64,000 nucleotides of DNA. Origin: Leptospira wolffii serovar Khorat str. Khorat-H2. Lineage in GTDB: Bacteria > Spirochaetota > Leptospiria > Leptospirales > Leptospiraceae. Position numbers and translations under genes: made by a program. Under the pieces are notes generated by a model that was not told where the DNA came from, made no database searches, and saw nothing but the letters and a program-made list of their open reading frames with translations. The stretch spans positions 248,001 through 312,000 of the forward strand of contig NZ_AKWX02000023.1 in NCBI RefSeq assembly GCF_000306115.2. Direction: 5' to 3'. Positions within the stretch are counted from its first letter, which is position 1. Every line of letters begins with the position of its first letter. Below, in pieces: positions 62,282 to 64,000 of the stretch.

Positions 62282-64000
62282 CTAGGTTCTGTCCACGAGT
62301 AGAAGCGTCACATCGTCTTCGAATTCGGATCTATGGCAATAGGTCCTACATTCTTTGATTAGCCCCGCAGCAGCTTCCGAAACGGGTGATTGGGATTGGG
62401 AGCGGACGGCGAGAGTCAGTAAGTCCTCGCTGTATCTTCTCGTTCTATCCTCGTTAGAATGCTCCGTGAGTCCGTCCGTATAAAGCACGAGTCTATCCTG
62501 CGGTTGGAACGCCGTCACGTATTCTTCGAAGAATAGATCCGGGATAACGCCCACTAATTTTCCTTTCGTTTCCAAATGCAGAGAGGTCCCTTCCGATTTT
62601 CGATAAAGAATAGGAGGGTTATGCCCTGCATTAGAATAAGATAATGTATTGGTTCCGGTGTGGATCACTCCGTAGAACGCCGTTAGAAAATTTCCGGCGA
62701 GTTTGTTATAGAGTGCGTAATTGAGAGCCGTAAAGAATTTGGAAGGGCTCGTGAGAGTGTCGTGTTCGAAGGTCTCCATGACCGTATGAATCACGGCGGC
62801 CACCACGGAAGCGGATAGACCGTGTCCGGATACGTCGGCAATTAGAACCGCGGTCCGATTTTCGTCCAATTTGATGACATTATAAAAGTCACCTCCCACA
62901 TTGTCGAAAGGGAGATGTTGCACTCCGAATTCCAGACCCGGAATATAAGGAAGGCTGGAAGGAAGAATCTTGTGCATCACTTCTCTTGCTCGCTTCAGTT
63001 CCCGATCGTTATCCATGACCTTGTGGAATAGATTCGCATTCTTGATAGTGACGCTCAGGCGATTTGCGATGGCCCCTAGCATTTCTAGATCTGCATGAGT
63101 GAATGCGAAGCCGGAATATTTATTGTTTACGCTGATCACTCCCAATAGCTCGCCTCGGTAAAGGAGAGGGGCGGAAATGAGAGAGTTGGCCTCGAATTTG
63201 TATTTAGCGCTTTTATCATATCTGGGATCGTCGTCCAGATTTTGGATGAGAAGACTTTGTTTTTCTTTGGCAACCCAGCCGGAAACGCCTTCTCCGAACG
63301 GAACCTGTATATTATGAATGGCCTCTTCCGGAATTCCTCGGGCCGCTAGTACCCTGAGAACTTCCATGGTGGGATCCGAGAGATAGATCGTGCCTGCCTT
63401 AGCTTCTAAGAACTCCAACACCTTATCCAAAAGCCAGTTGCCCAATTCATGGATACTCTTTTCCGCTACGGTGAGTTTCTCGAATTCGTACAGTAGTCGG
63501 AGTTCCAACACCCTTTTTTTTAGGGCTTCGTGGGTTTGGGCGTTCTTGATCGCGATAGCAGCAATCTCAGAAAGGGAAGAAAGCACTTCCACATCCGAAT
63601 GATCAAAGCTACGATTCTGGGATTTGTTCAGAATTTCCAGAGTTCCGATCACTTTGTCCTGGATGAATAAAGGAACGCAGGCGAGGGAACGTGTTCTGAA
63701 TCCGGTTTTTTGATCCAGTGCGGGATTGAAACGAGGGTCCGTGTAAGCGTCCTCTAATACGATGGATTTTTTCTCGCGGGCTACCCAGCCTGCGATTCCC
63801 TGTCCGGGTTCCAGCCTTGCGTATTTCTGGATGATTTCGCCCTTTTCTCCCAGAGCCACCTCGCAGTAGAGGAATCCGTCCTTTTCTTCCAGTAAGAAAA
63901 GGGAACTTGCCTCCGCCTCCAGTAGATCTTTCGAATACAGCATAATCAAGGGCAGAAGTTGGTAGAGATCCAAATTTGCGTTTAGGATCGTACTGGTGTT
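62282..64000 (-). CDS. GAF-GAF-SpoIIE-type PP2C phosphatase (N-terminus cut by window edge)
   Basis: At least 572 residues are visible. The frame stays open to the window edge, so the N-terminus lies beyond position 64000. Two GAF domains come first (EASSLFLLEEKDGFLYCEVA ..., and AKAGTIYLSDPTMEVLRVLA ...), each with the GxxxGWVA(R/K)EK block. The PP2C domain has the motif VGGDFYNVIKLDENRTAVLIADVSGHG with metal-binding Asp residues, and LVLYTDGLTEHSNEDR and DDVTLLLVDRT at the end. Proteins of this type dephosphorylate anti-anti-sigma factors or control stress responses. No partner gene is visible here. Confidence 0.87.
   Translation of the reverse strand, partial: NTSTILNANLDLYQLLPLIMLYSKDLLEAEASSLFLLEEKDGFLYCEVALGEKGEIIQKYARLEPGQGIAGWVAREKKSIVLEDAYTDPRFNPALDQKTGFRTRSLACVPLFIQDKVIGTLEILNKSQNRSFDHSDVEVLSSLSEIAAIAIKNAQTHEALKKRVLELRLLYEFEKLTVAEKSIHELGNWLLDKVLEFLEAKAGTIYLSDPTMEVLRVLAARGIPEEAIHNIQVPFGEGVSGWVAKEKQSLLIQNLDDDPRYDKSAKYKFEANSLISAPLLYRGELLGVISVNNKYSGFAFTHADLEMLGAIANRLSVTIKNANLFHKVMDNDRELKRAREVMHKILPSSLPYIPGLEFGVQHLPFDNVGGDFYNVIKLDENRTAVLIADVSGHGLSASVVAAVIHTVMETFEHDTLTSPSKFFTALNYALYNKLAGNFLTAFYGVIHTGTNTLSYSNAGHNPPILYRKSEGTSLHLETKGKLVGVIPDLFFEEYVTAFQPQDRLVLYTDGLTEHSNEDRTRRYSEDLLTLAVRSQSQSPVSEAAAGLIKECRTYCHRSEFEDDVTLLLVDRT

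Noticed and set aside
1..64000. CRISPR arrays, transposases, tRNA/rRNA genes, prophage
   Set aside because: No regularly spaced repeats, transposase motifs, cloverleaf-like segments or phage structural genes were seen. The holin-like protein stands alone and is common in chromosomes.

Overview
The window looks like a chromosomal segment of a Leptospira species (spirochaete). The evidence is the gene families present: GAF and PAS hybrid histidine kinases, a cheW-mcp-cheA-cheB-cheY locus with divergent cheD, a WG-repeat protein, several RND efflux systems, Leptospira-style lipoproteins with loose lipoboxes such as LLSC, LSSNC and ILADC, and a short LeuA. Base composition, judged by eye, is in the mid-40s % G+C, which would fit a higher-GC, non-highly-pathogenic lineage. 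The species cannot be fixed from the sequence alone. I saw no tRNA, rRNA, insertion sequence, prophage, CRISPR array or replication origin. Coding density is high and most genes are intact.

Layout: 1-3009 holds the end of an acetolactate-synthase-like gene, then trpE and trpG behind a short leader peptide with tandem Trp codons. 3006-9940 holds two sensor kinases around small enzymes (SRPBCC, pirin, OmpA-like, BaiN-like flavoprotein, VOC, GNAT). 10199-13011 holds DoxX, a MarR regulator, a signal peptidase I homologue that lacks both catalytic residues, and an aldo/keto reductase. 13078-18326 holds membrane and hypothetical proteins (including DUF2804 and an HGSNAT-like acyltransferase). 18368-25085 is the chemotaxis locus, followed at 25153-27673 by two related HATPase proteins with no recognisable phosphoacceptor histidine. 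27978-33908 is a czcCBA-type metal efflux operon with a small exported protein at its head. 33999-40613 holds a thiolase, a WG-repeat protein, an alpha/beta hydrolase, a large PAS hybrid kinase and a small protein. 40690-46905 is a second efflux operon (TolC, HAE-type RND, two TetR regulators, no adaptor gene) behind a repeated palindromic operator. 47052-50449 holds a GT-C-type membrane glycosyltransferase, a Cys-rich exported protein and an unknown protein. 50473-51944 is leuA with a Leu-rich leader peptide and an attenuator. 52055-59525 holds lipoproteins, a TPR protein, cysC, cysE, a TetR/alcohol-dehydrogenase pair with two matching operators, and two paralogous lipoproteins. 59543-64000 holds a DsbA-like protein, a small membrane protein, a DUF2817 peptidase-like protein and a GAF-GAF-SpoIIE phosphatase cut by the window edge.

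The most notable signals are the two amino-acid leader peptides (Trp codons before trpE, seven Leu codons before leuA with a full set of alternative stems), the catalytically dead signal peptidase homologue, the histidine-less kinase-like pair beside the chemotaxis genes, and several clear repressor operators. All functional calls rest on motif reading by eye. No database search was run.
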